From contig CM061244.1 of assembly GCA_030848705.1 (NCBI GenBank), positions 107,281,111 through 107,345,110 of the forward strand: 64,000 bases of DNA, read 5' to 3'. Shown here one piece after another: positions 9,763-21,602 of the stretch (positions within the stretch are counted from its first letter, which is position 1; every line of letters begins with the position of its first letter). Both the position numbers and the translations under genes were made by a program. The stretch is from Heracleum sosnowskyi. Its lineage: Eukaryota; Streptophyta; Magnoliopsida; Apiales; Apiaceae. The notes below the pieces were generated by a model. The model worked only from the letters and a program-made list of their open reading frames with translations, was not told the DNA's origin and searched no databases.

Positions 9763-10305
9763 TGTTAGATATAATTGCTGACGTTTGTTCATCAGTGTTT
9801 AAGTACCAGGTACATATCAGAGTTTATATAGAAGCCAGTCAGAGTTTCATAAAGTCTGACTGGGTGAAGAGTTTACATAGAAGCCGGTCAGAGTTTGATA
9901 AAGTCTGACAGGGTGATAGTTGACTTAGCTGTCGGTGCAAAGATAAAGATTCTAGAAGCAATATATTCTGAAGATGGAAAGAAGCAGAATATATTGATAC
10001 AACTAAGGAGACTGGATAGAAGACTGAAGCAATCCTTAATTGATAATAATTGTATAGCTAATTTATAGGAGTATCAATTAGATAAGGATTGTATGTAGCT
10101 GTGTACTATATAAACACAGATAGGTTATCCCTAGAAGGGACGCGAACATTGAATATATTATTCTTGTAACCTAGTAGCTCTTTGTGATTCATTAACATCA
10201 CTAAGAGAGAAACTGTTAATATAATTACAGTTTGTTGATTTATAAAGTGTTCTTGATTGTTATTCTCATACATACTTGATTATATATTGTGTATTCGGCC
10301 TAACA
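9763..10305 (+). repeat. 3' LTR of element A (543 bp)
   Basis: It begins TGTTAG and ends CTAACA, with matching inverted ends, and aligns along its length with 60227-60772. Two 49-bp direct repeats (9819-9867 and 9868-9916) each hold CAGAGTTT and AAGTCTGAC, the family motif. TATATAAA at 10107-10114 is the likely promoter of the LTR, with the motif repeats about 190 bp upstream. Confidence 0.92.
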
Positions 10306-12233
10306 AATCTCAATTGTCTTTTAAATCTTTTTTAATGGAGAAACTAAATATACAATTTTAAATATTCTTTCCATTAAATTTTTAATAATGGAGGAAAGTA
10401 AATATATTATTTTAATATTCGATATCTTTATCTTTTTATCTTATCAATCTTTATCTTCTTTTTCCTTTTATTTATCTTCTTCTTTATATATACTAACTTA
10501 AAACCCGTGCAATACACATATTGTTTTTAATTATTATTATTTCAATATTGATATTTTAATATTTTATTAATTGTATTTATTAAAAAAATTAAATAGGTAT
10601 GTTAAAATAGGTAAACCTTTTTAATAATTAAAAGTATTAAAATAGGTTTAAACATATTTTTGGACATCTATATCTTTTTATTAATATTCAACATCTTTAT
10701 CATTTTAGCTTATCAATCTTTATCTTATTTCTTTTTTATTTATCTTCTTCTTTTTATATATAAGGAAACTGAATATATAATTTTAATATTCTCCTTGATT
10801 AAAAGATATCTCATTTGTTTTTTCAAATCTTTTCTAAGGAAACTTAATATACAATTTTAATATTTTTGCCTTTAAAATCTAGACTAATGGATATTCTCCC
10901 AAAACTTTTTTCCCAAATTTTAAAATTGAAAAAGACTTTTACTAATACTTTCCTAAATTTCTCTTCGGCACAAATTTGGAACTTATTACAAAAATTTGCC
11001 TAAATTATTCAAGACTAACTTCTTCTCCAACAATCATTCATACATATAAAAAAATTGATCAGCGAAGATAAGTAAGTTCAATTTTTTATCGTACTTTTAC
11101 ATGGATTTGTTAGTTTACCTTTATAACCTTTTAAACTTGAATTCGAGACATCATCAGTATAATATTTGATAATTGATACGCATGAATTGTACACCAGTAG
11201 TCTAAGCTTCTGACAATTAACTAATATGATTATTCTTTTAGTACTATAAGTTTATTAATGTCTCTAGATATTTTATGATTTTTTGATAATTTTATGTAAT
11301 GACTTATAAGTTTTGTAGTTTAATCTATTTTCCTATATTTTTTTTGTCCTCAGAGATTGGTGTGGCAGAAGCTGATGGTGAATGATAGAATTATAAAAAC
11401 CTTCAATGTGTAAGAGCTTGCAAGATGAATGAAAAAAAGAGACTGAAATAAGTATCAGTATTTTGAAATCCAGATCACTAACATACTTCTGAAAGATACA
11501 ACATGTTTAGGATTATCAATAATTTTTATGTATAGTAAAAGATCTATACAGGGAGGACATTAGAAAATGCATAACATGTTATTTATGTACGATAAAATAT
11601 CTATGCTCGGAGGTTGATATTAAATTCATGAAATAACCAACTTTCACAATGAAAAATGAAATATAAAAAAAAATTACTTTTTATTATAATTTATATAGTT
11701 AATAAGATAATACTATAGAATATTACCTTTAGAATCTTTACTAATGGAGAAAATTAAATATACAATTTTTAAAATTTTTTTATTTATAAATATAATTACT
11801 AACATAGGAAACTAAATATATTATATTAATATTCTTCTAAATTTTAAAGGTAAGTCAAAGCTTAAAATTTTGAAAAATATTATGGAGAAGACAAGGACGG
11901 TGAGTTGGGTCCCTCAAATCACCTCAATCTTTTTTTATAATTTTCTCAAAATTTTGAATTTTGAATATTAAATATTAGAAAATATCTCAATTTCATTTTA
12001 AATCTTTATTAGTGAAGGAAACAAAATATATAATTTTTATTTTCTTGCCTTTGAAAAATTTACTAATGGAGAAAACTAAGTATATAATTTAATATTCAAT
12101 TTTTTATTAAGAAACTAAATTTACCATTTTAGTATTCTCCTAAATTTTCTATTTAAGTCAAATTTTGAAAATTAAATATCAGTCAATATCATTATATATA
12201 CACACACATGTCTTTTTTTTATATTATTATTTT
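10306..12233. repeat. AT-rich dispersed repeat region between A and B
   Basis: No gene is recognised. Blocks such as TAATGGAGGAAAGTAAATAT and TTTATCTTCTTCTTTATATA recur here and in 29660-31850, so both belong to one repeat family. AACTTAAAACCCGTGCAAT near 10495 resembles the hairpin-forming end of a non-autonomous plant element. Short leader/intron-like pieces (for example CCTCAGAGATTGG near 11349) are too weak to call exons. Confidence 0.5.
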
Positions 12234-13574
12234 TGAAAGGCATATGTATAGGCATATTTGTTAACATCGAGGATACAACTCAACTTAAACAAGTTTGTAA
12301 TAAGTAAGTAATAATTCAATTGTCACAGTCTCACAAGAATCTCAGAAGATCACATCAGTCAAAAGAATACAGATTAAAGTCATCCTACAGACTTGAAGAA
12401 ATACTACATTGAAAGAAGTTCAATTAATTGATCAAGCCTCAGTGAAGTCTTCAAAGAAGTGGATTTATTAAAGTGACAGAGGTTTCAGATTTGTGATAAC
12501 AAATGTACATGTTACAAAGGTTGAACAACAGCAAAAGCAGACAATGGACCACAGCTTAAAGTCAAGATGAAGAACATACATTGAAGTTAGTCATTTATGA
12601 ACCAGACAGTGCATCAAATGACAACCTCAGACAATGGATATTCTTCAGCAGTTCAAGTGGTTCAAGGATTGGTTATGCTATCTTGTAAGAATTTAAATTC
12701 TCTTTTAAATTAGTTATTAATTTATTGAATAAATTAATTCATCAGAATTAATTTATGAAATAAATTAATTATTAGAATTAATTTAAAATAGAATTAGAAT
12801 TAAATTAGAATTACTTAAATAAAATGAACTGGAATGACTATCAAGGATAGTCATCCCGGTAGTCATTCCAAGTCATTTTAATTAAAAATGAACTGGAATG
12901 ACTATCAAGGGATAGTCATCCCGGTAGTCATCCAAGTTCATTTTAGTTTATTCTAAATTAATTCTCCTAAATTCTCATAGTCATGCCAGTATAAAGGATA
13001 GTCATTTCAAGCTTAAAAATAGTCTTTTAGACTATTTTCATAGTCATTCCAGAAGAGAGAACGTGCAGATTGTCAAGTGGATTACCTTTATCAAAAGTAA
13101 AGTGATCAAGACAGAACAACACTCAACATTACATATCATCAGAAAGTTTCTGTCAAGAACAACAAAAGAACTGCCAGAACTTTTTCTTCAGTGAATTAAT
13201 TCTAAAAATCATAGTGTTAAATCTAAACCACTAGAATTCATTCACTTGTACTGCTTTGACTATCTAGCGGATTTTTATCCCTAGAACGTATCTCAAATTA
13301 TCATTTATTGTTATATCTTTTTATTACAAAAATAGATAAATTCATGTCGAATTTATTCTAGATTGGTTTTAATTAGTTTGAGATCCAATCTTGTAATCAG
13401 TACCTTATTTGTATCACCCTTCAAGTTTAATAGAGTTTTATTTAACTTGAATCTTGTTTCATTTTATTACGCAATAATTTGTTCCTAAATTGTTTTATTC
13501 TAAAACGGACAAATTCGATTAAACGGTATAGTTTGTATTCAACCCCCCTTCTACAAACTTATCAGGACCTAACA
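12234..13574 (+). repeat. 5' LTR of element B (1341 bp)
   Basis: It starts TGAAAGG and ends CCTAACA. A tandem pair of about 64-bp units (about 12823-12947) contains the dyad GGAATGACTATC ... GATAGTCATCCC, with further ATAGTCATTCC copies to about 13048. CAACCCCCCTTCTACAAAC lies near the 3' end, a feature shared with the C LTR. Confidence 0.93.
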
Positions 13575-13576
13575 AT

Positions 13577-13588
13577 CGGCATCAGAGC
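13577..13588 (+). other. Primer-binding site of element B (degenerate)
   Basis: CGGCATCAGAGC lies 2 nt after the LTR. The intact version in C and F is TGGTATCAGAGC, complementary to initiator tRNA-Met. Two T-to-C changes are present. Confidence 0.75.
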
Positions 13589-13677
13589 CTTTTGATTAAT
13601 ATACAAATCAAAGATCCAATTGTTTTGAGATTTTTTTCTTAAACTCTGAAATTTTTAATTCTTCAAAAATCTCAAAA

Positions 13678-15918
13678 ATGTCTACAACTCAGAAAGTTGG
13701 TACTGTCAAAATCCCCATGTTTAGCAAGGAGCATTATCCTATGTGGAGGAAGAAAATGCTCCTGTTTCTTCAAGTTGCTAATGTTAAATATCTGGGAGTG
13801 CTGAAGAATGGTCCTAAAATCCCTATGATTGTTGAGGGAGAGCAGATAGAGAATGATGTGGTTACTAGAGCTGCTAGGATGTACCCCAAGGACCCCAAGG
13901 ACTACACTCACGATGAGAAAGAGGATTCTACACTGGATGCCTGTCTACAGTTGATACTGGTTGATTGTCTGGATCCTATCATGCATAATCATGTCCTAAA
14001 CTGTGCTACTGCCAAACACATTTAGGACACAATAGAGATAATCAATGAGGGGACAGAGGAAATTAGAGAGAATAAGATGGAAATTCTCACATCTTCATAT
14101 GAGCATTTCAGATCAAACCATGGTGAAGGTATCTCTGAGGTTTTTGAGAGATACAACAAATTAATCAATGATCTGAACCTCAATGGAAAACACTACACTA
14201 TCAAGGAGATTAACAAGAAGTTCCTCCTGACACTTCCAATTCATCTGGAGCACAGAATATCTGCAATCAGAGAAGCAAGAGATCTTGGAGAGATTTCTCT
14301 GGAAAGACTGTATGGTGTTCTGAAGACCTATGAGCTGGAGCAGATTCAACAGAATGAGTTATATGGAACTGAAAAGATAGTTGGTACTTATACTGCATTG
14401 ACAACAGTAGTCCCACAAAAACTGGAAGTGAAGGTTGTTCAACCTTCCAGTTCTAACTTGGATGTTATTGATGCTGAATTTTGTTTAACATCCATTGATC
14501 AATCTGGTGGTGACTACTACTCTTTGGAAGAACTTGATCAGCTGGAAGATGGTGATTTGGCAATGATAGTCAGGAAGTTTGGGAAGTTCAGATTCAGAAG
14601 GAATCCCAATCTTAAGTTCAAGCCCAGGTTTCAGGGAGGTGGATCTTCCTCTTCAAGTAGCACAAGGGGTGGCTACAAAACTGGAACTGTGGAAAGAAGC
14701 ACAATCAAGTGCTACAATTGTAATGAGTTGGGTCACTTTGCTACAGAATGTAAAAAGCCAAAGCAAGTGAGAAGGAACTCATTTGATTCTAGCAAGAAGA
14801 ATAAGATTGGGAAAGCTTATGTTGCTGAAGGAAAGAGTTGGGATGATACTGATAGTGATGAAGAAGCAGGTGAGATTGGAAACCTTGCTTTAATGGCTAA
14901 TGAGGCAAGCACTTCATCAACTTACATGTCAAAGGTAAAGTTTACTGATACTGAAATGATCTATCATCTTAGTACTACTGTTTCTTGTGCACGTAGAGAA
15001 AATGATAGAATAATTCTTTTGAACACAACCCTTGAAAAGGAGATAAAAGAATTAAAACTTGTGCATGTTAATCAGGATGAACTAACTCAGAAAATAGCAT
15101 TTCTTGAGAATAGGGTTAAATGTTATATTCAACTGGAAACCATTCTTAAGGGTCAGATCAGTGAACTTAAGGTCAAGGCTAATGCTTACTATAACTCTTG
15201 TAAGACTGCTAAAGAAATCATCAATAAACAAAGTATTGGTCATACTGTAGGAATAGGGTATGACTATAATGAGTCTATTGGTGAATTAAGCATAAATACC
15301 CCTAATAGAGTCAGTGCTGAAGAAAGGGGTATACCGGATGTGCTTAAGGGTATTGATAAGCCTTTCTTTAGAGAGTCCCAAGCAGATCATCTGAATGAAT
15401 ACTCTATCATTATTGAAGAGGAGATACTTATGGAGGATCGTGCTTTTGATCTTGAACAGTCCAAAAAGTGTAAGTCTGACAAACCAGTCAAAGTTGTTTC
15501 TGCAACGAAGACTAAGTCAGACATTCATAAAGTGGATCAAAACAACTGCAAAGCTAACATGCCTGCTATTAATCTTTCTCACAAAGCATGTGGTGTGGTT
15601 AATTGCATGTCTTGTGCTTTCAATGTTATGTATGCTTATTTTAATAGTAAGCATGTATATGATAATAAGACTGCTCCACGTCAACATGTTAATAATAAGA
15701 AGCATGTTAGATCTAATACTACTAGTCCTCCAAATACTAGAGTGGATCCATTTATCCCTAAGCCTACTCAGAAATGTGTTAAGGCTGGCTATAAATGGAA
15801 ACGCTCTTTTGTGAAAGAGGTCTATGTAGTTAAAGTTAAAAATGTTGTTTTGCCTGACAAAGACCAGTTCTTTAAATATGCCGGACCCAATCAAGTTTGG
15901 GTTCCGAGGAAAGACTAA
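13678..15918 (+). pseudogene. gag: Gag of element B, broken by a stop
   Basis: The start at the first ATG after the leader gives a UBN2-type copia Gag (MFSKEHYPMWRKKMLLFL). A TAG at 14023-14025 interrupts the frame after about 115 residues; the same frame continues from 14026. A zinc knuckle CYNCNELGHFATEC lies near 14710-14751. Past the predicted donor at 14934/14935 comes a coiled-coil-like extension without a good second knuckle. The tail NQVWVPRKD resembles the A and C Gag ends. The stop is TAA at 15916-15918. Confidence 0.85.
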
Positions 15919-15947
15919 TCAATTTGATATTGCATGGTGTGGAACAG
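14935..15947 (+). other. Predicted gag-pol intron of element B, cognate acceptor damaged
   Basis: The donor CAAAG|GTAAAG at 14934/14935 is strong and in phase 0. The position equivalent to the A and C acceptors (CAG|GGT) reads CAT|GGT at 15933-15938, so its AG is lost. The next AG, GGAACAG|GTA at 15947/15948, keeps pol in phase. Either end fits the gag-pol joining rule seen in A and C. Confidence 0.5.
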
Positions 15948-18900
15948 GTAAACCGTGTTATGTGGGTTCTTGACAGTGGTTGTTCAAGACATATGACCGG
16001 AGATAGAGCCCTGCTATTAAATGTGGTTGAGAAAGATGGCCCAGGAGTTACCTTTGGAGATACAACAAAGGTATTACCAGAGGATATGGCTGTTTGAAGT
16101 TTGGAAATGTTATCATTCAAGATGTATCTATTGTGGAAGGTCTGAAGTTCAATCTTCTCAGCATCAGTCATTTATGTGATCGAGGATATGCTGTTTCCTT
16201 TGAGAAAGATAGATGTCAGATCCTTCACAAGAAGAATGGAAAGCTTGCTCTTCAAGGAGTAAGGAAAGGTGATTTGTTCATAGCTGATCTGCACTCTGGA
16301 TCCAAAGATGAAGTCACTTGTTTTTATGCTAAAGCTTAATCAGATGAGAGTTGGCTATGGCACAAGAAGATGTCTCACCTTAACTTCAAAACCATGAACT
16401 CTTTAGTCAAGAGGGAATTGGTTAGAGGTTTGCCTCAGATGGAATTTACACAGGAAAGACTGTGTGAGGCATGTCAGAAAGGAAAGTGAAAGAAAGCTTC
16501 TCATAAGGGCACTGACACATCATCTATAACTGAACCACATCAACTACTGCACATGGATTTGTTTGGTCCAGTTAATGTGATGTCCATGTCAAAGAAACAA
16601 TATGCACTTGTGATTTTTGATGACTATTCTAAATATACATGGGTTTTATTCCTACATTCTAAGGATGAGACCCCACAGATGGTGATTGATCATATAAAGT
16701 TGATTGAGCTGGATTCGAGATTCCCTGTTAGAGCTATAAGGTCAGATAATGGAACTGAATTCAAGAATGCAGTTCTAAATGACTTTTGTGTATATAAAGG
16801 AATAACAAGACAGTATTCTGCCCCTAGAACTCCTCAACAGAATGGAGTGGTGGAAAAGAAGAATCGTACATTGATTGAAGCTGTTAGGACTATGTTAAGT
16901 GAATCAAGACTTCCAATGTACTTTTGGGCTGAAGCAGTGAATACAACTTGTTATACTCAGAATCGAACTTTAATCAACAAGGACTTAATGAAGACTCCGT
17001 ATGAGATCATGAACAACAAGAAACCAACTCTCAAATACTTTCATGTATTTGGAGCAAAATGCTTTGTGCTTAAGGATGACAATGTGAAACGTGGCAAGTT
17101 TGAGGCCAAGGCACAAGAAGCTATTTTTATTGGTTATTCAAGAAGAGCATACAGAGTGTACTTGATTTATGGTCACCATGTGAAGGAAAGTGTCAATGTT
17201 ACATTTGATGACACTAAGCTCCCTAGTATCCAAACTGAAGATTCATCAGAAGAACTGAAGTTTGATAACTTGCCAGACTCAGATTCAGATGATGAAGCCC
17301 CACCTGAGAATGTTGCTGGTAATGACAATAACAATGATGATAATCCTGGTGGTGGTGGTGGTGGTGATGGAAACATTGGTAACAATAGAGATACCACTAA
17401 CACTGGAGAAGAATCATCAGGGCAATCAAGCAACAACTCAGGGGGGAGGAAATGAAGGATCTACTAGTCAGTCACAACACCACAATGAATTTCAAGGCGA
17501 ATCATCAAGATCAAATCTTCCAAGACAGACTGTATGGAATAGAGCTCATCCCTTTGAGCTGATCATTAGTGATCCAGGTGTTGGAGTTAGAACTAGAAGT
17601 GCTACTCAGAATGAATGTCATTATTCAGGGTTTCTATCTGAAATGGAGCCAAAGAAGACTGAGGAATCACTGATTGATCCAGATTGGGTGATTGCTATGC
17701 AAGATGAACTCAATCAATTTGAACAACAACAAGTCTGGAAGCTGGTACCCAGACCAAAGAACAAGAAAGTAGTTGGTACAAGATGGGTATACATAAATAA
17801 GCTAGATGAGGATGACATTGTTACAAGGAACAAGGCAAGACTGGTTGCTCAAGGGTATTCACAAGCTGAAGGCATTAATTATGATGAAACCTATGCACCA
17901 GTGGCTAGACTTGAGGCCATCAGGATGTTCTTAGCATTTGCAGCTTACTCCAATTTTAAAGTCTATCAAATGGATGTTAAGAGTGCATTCCTGAATGGTA
18001 AGCTAGATGAAGAAGTGTATGTGGAACAGCCCCTGGCTTTGAAAATCAGGAGCTGCTGGACTTTGTGTACTTTCTCTTCAAGGCTATCTATGGTCTCAAA
18101 CAAGCCCCAAGAAAATGGTATGACACTCTCTCTGGTTTTCTTTTAGAAAATGGTTTTGTTAGAGGTATCATAGACAAAACTCTTTTTTCAAAGAAACACA
18201 AAAATGATATGATATTAGTCCAAGTCTATGTGGATGACATCATATTTGGGTCTACTAATGATAATCTCTGTAAGAGATTTGCTAAGCTAATGCAGAGTAA
18301 GTTTGAAATGAGTATGATGGGTGAGCTGAAGTTCTTTCTTGGATTACAAGTAAGTCAAAGGTCAAATGGAATATTTATTTGTCAATCCAAGTATCTCAAA
18401 GAACTCCTCAAGAAGTATCACATGGAGGATTTAGCATCAGCAAGGACTCCATCTTCAACAACAGTCAAACTTGGAGCTTGTGATAACTCTATCAAGGTAG
18501 ATGTTACAAGCTACACATGTATGATTGGCTCCTTACTCTATCTTACTGCTAGTAGACCAGATATTATGTATGCTACATGCTTGTGTGCAAGGTTCCAAGC
18601 GGACCCTAGAGATTTACATCTCGTTGCTGTTAAAAGAATCTTGAGATATCTTAAGGGTACACCTAATTTAGGTATTTGGTACCCTAAAGATTCTGGTTTT
18701 AATCTTGTTGGATATACAGATTCTGATTATGCAGGTAGTGTTGTTGATAGAAAGAGTACCTCTGGGAGTTGTCAATTCCTAGGAGGTAGATTGATTTCCT
18801 GGTATAACAAGAAACATCAAACAATTTCCAATTCAACAGCAGAAGCTGAATATATTGCTGCTGGAAGCTGCTGTGCTCAGATCTTATGGGTAAGGAATCA

Positions 18901-19177
18901 ATTAAAGGACTATGGCTTTGCATTAGACAAGATCCCTATTTTATGTGATAATACAAGTGCCATAGCAATCTCCAACAACCCTGTTCAGCACTCGAGAACG
19001 AAGCACATTGATATCAGGTATCATTTTATCAGAGAGCATGTCATGAATGAAACTGTGGAGTTACACTTTGTACCCACAGAAGAACAGACTGCAGATATAT
19101 TCACTAAATTTGTTGACGAATCCACATTTACCAGGTTCGTAGGTAAATTGGGTATGTTGAACAGTCTTAGTGATTAA
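15948..19177 (+). pseudogene. pol: Pol of element B, several stops and frameshifts
   Basis: Protease VLDSGCSRHMTG near 15969. Frameshift near 16085, then the integrase zinc-finger region. Stops at 16337-16339 (TAA) and 16487-16489 (TGA). Integrase core HMDLFGPV (about 16550), RSDNGTEF (about 16741) and QQNGVVEKK. Frameshift near 17435-17455, in a G-rich linker. Frameshift near 18030, just before the KAIYGLKQAP block. RT YVDDIIFG near 18226, and RNase H to the stop at 19175-19177. About 1080 residues would be the normal length. Dead as it stands. Confidence 0.92.
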
Positions 19178-20136
19178 CAATATCTCTGTCTTGTTTGTTC
19201 TTTTCTAAAATCATTTTCTCTTGCTGATTATTTAATGTTAAAGTTTGCCTATTCTTGTTTAAAGAGTAAAGCTTGTTAATTTAAATATTCTGAATAATTT
19301 ATTTTCTTTAAAAATATTTTTCTCATATTTTTTAAGTGGAGAAATGTATTTTTATTGAAAATTTATTTATTTAGAATCATTTAAGTTATTTTCAGATTGT
19401 AAATATTGTTGTTTGAATTTTTCTGCAGGTTTATATATTTTTATTGCATTTCTATAATATTCTGCAATTTTATGGTGTGTGTGTATTATTTTATGTAAAT
19501 TTAATGCATTTTCTGAAAATATTCTGTTGCTTAATGTTTATTCTGCATTTTTTGTTTGCTCTATGAATATTAGGTTGTATTTTATTTTGTTAGTTGCATT
19601 TTTCTGTAACAGGTTTGATTTTTTATTTATTTTAATTATGTTATTCTTCTTTGTTTTGCTAACAGTTTTTTGCATTTTGTTTAATTAAAATTTTAGTTTG
19701 TGCTAATTTGTACTAGCATGACTATCGGAATGACTATCTTACATAGTCATTCCAGTAGTCATTCCGGTTTATTAGATTTTAGTTTAATTAGATTTTTTTT
19801 TCTATTTTATTTATTCTGTTTTAGTCATTTGAACTGGAATGACTATCGGCATGACTATTCCATAGTCATCCTGATAGTCATGCCAGTTATAATGATAATA
19901 GTCTTTATTTTTTTTCTGTATATATTATTGTATTCTGTATATATATTATTTTATTTTATTTTTATTGATTATTATTGATTATATTTTAGTTTCTATTTGT
20001 CTTAGTTGTTTTTGTAAATATTTTGTATATATTATTTCTGCTCTAGCTCTTGCTTAGCTGGAACTTCAGTGCCAAATCCAATTCAGGTATTATTTTCTAT
20101 CTCTCAATCCACTTCTTTAACTGTTGCTGAACCCAA
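19178..20136 (+). promoter_or_regulatory. pol-ORF3 spacer of element B with family motif
   Basis: T-rich, without a gene. Two motif clusters, GGAATGACTATC/ATAGTCATTCC at about 19718-19768 and GGAATGACTATCGGC at about 19843-19887, repeat the dyad found in the LTR. TATATATTAT-type stretches follow at 19918-19950. Confidence 0.5.
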
Positions 20137-21011
20137 GTGGTTGTTAAGGTTGACCAAGGGATTGTAGATCCACAATCTTTATCCCAGGTCTTAGAGCCAA
20201 ACAATGAGTGTACAACTGTCTTGGCCTCTCAGCCTGAACAGAAATCAACTGTTAAACAAAGAAGTATTTTGATTGAAACAGTGAGTGATCCCACAGTTCT
20301 GCCTACTCTAAAGAAATTCAAATATACTAAGGCATCTGTCAGCCGATCTGTATTCTCCCAACAGGATATGGACTTTGAAATGGCCAATGAACTATTTCTA
20401 GAGACATTCTCTCAACATGGTGAATCTACTGAAAATTCGCCATAGGGCCATGGCATCTTGTACTGAGTCAAGCACTCTCCCATTACTCACAATGGGAGAA
20501 GGCATTCCATTAGATGAAACTCAGGACACAGTGAAAGCAGAGCACCTACAACTGGTTACAGTGCCTACCATTGTTACGGTAGAAGTGCCTTCACAGGCAT
20601 CTGAGGGAAAATTTGATTCTTAGCCAAATCAAATAGAATCATTTTCTCCCCTCCCAGAGGGAACATCTCTGGCTCTCTTAAAGGGATTTTCCACTCGTAG
20701 ATTTATATGGAGAAACCGGAAGGCAACTTGGTCAGTCTATCACTGAAGCAATTCAGATTTTAATTCCAAGTGATTTGATAGACATGATTGAGGATCGGGA
20801 TTTGCGAACTCCCATTGCACCACCACTGACCTCTCTTGAAGAGGCTAGGGTGTTTTTCAATGCAGGTACTGATCTAAAAGGAGCAAACAGACAGCTAATG
20901 TTGAGTGATGTGAGTCAAACACTGAGTGAAACACATGCACGTGAGATGAGTGATACACTTACAAGAGAAATTCAAGTGAGCGCACACACAGACACATACA
21001 CTGCAATGTAG
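20137..21011 (+). pseudogene. ORF3 remnant of element B
   Basis: Three short open pieces in three frames (20137-20445, 20417-20623, 20775-21011) lie where ORF3 sits in A, C and D. Ser/Thr/Glu-rich composition fits the middle of ORF3. The conserved N- and C-terminal ORF3 domains are not found, so most of the gene is deleted or decayed. Confidence 0.55.
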
Positions 21012-21249
21012 TTAGCTCACATAGCTGATCTACATGAACATATATTCAAAACCCAGGCTGATAAAGAACTTTTGCAAGCATAAGTGGTTGAACGGTCTTC
21101 TTCTTCCACCTCTGTCAACAATCAGTTGGGACTACTCAAGGAAATCTTGAAGACAAATTTACTTCCCAAGATCAACTCCATCAACTATCTCAACTCCTAC
21201 TGGCTTCAGAGACTCATAAAGTTAAATCTGTAGAGAATTCCTCAACTAA

Positions 21250-21267
21250 GGGGGGGGGGGGGGGGGG
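21250..21267 (+). repeat. Run of 18 G in element B
   Basis: It follows CAACTAA and precedes AGTTTGG; probably an expanded internal polypurine-tract copy. Confidence 0.85.
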
Positions 21268-21589
21268 AGTTTGGAAAAGCTACAAAAAGGGAGCTGAAAA
21301 AGATATAAAAGGAAAAGGAGGAGTTTCCGGGTAGTAAAGGAAAATTAGCTCTGTTTTGTAAATGTTATATGTATAGAGCTTAGGTAAATCAAGATAGGAT
21401 CAATGTATACAAATGTTCAGTCTAGAGGAACATCTATCTGGTATTTAACTTTAATGTTTGAATATGGAAAATGTTTAATGAAATCCAGAACTTTGTCTTA
21501 TTATTTACTTAGTTTTTAAAGTCTTATTTTTACTTGTTTAGTTAGTTGAGTTATCCTCTAGGTATTTGCTTGTTATTCTCTAACAAACA

Positions 21590-21602
21590 AATAGGGGGAG
21601 AT
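21590..21602 (+). other. Polypurine tract of element B
   Basis: AATAGGGGGAGAT lies directly before the 3' LTR. Confidence 0.8.

Larger units (their letters stand above)
1..10305 (+). mobile_element. Sirevirus-type Ty1/copia retrotransposon A, 3' part (5' end outside window)
   Basis: Order seen: end of gag, pol with protease-integrase-RT-RNase H (copia order), 1.4 kb spacer, long ORF3, polypurine tract, 3' LTR ending in CA. An extra ORF after pol together with integrase before RT is the known layout of Sireviruses. The LTR closely matches the 5' LTR at 60227-60772, so A and F are the same family. Pol and ORF3 are both open. The only break seen is a stop in the gag extension, inside the predicted intron. 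The 5 bp after the LTR are AATCT; the other target-site copy is outside the window. Confidence 0.93.

Noticed and set aside
19479..19978. Phe/Leu-rich open frames as small membrane proteins
   Set aside because: They arise from T-rich spacer DNA of element B, with no leader or conservation to support translation.
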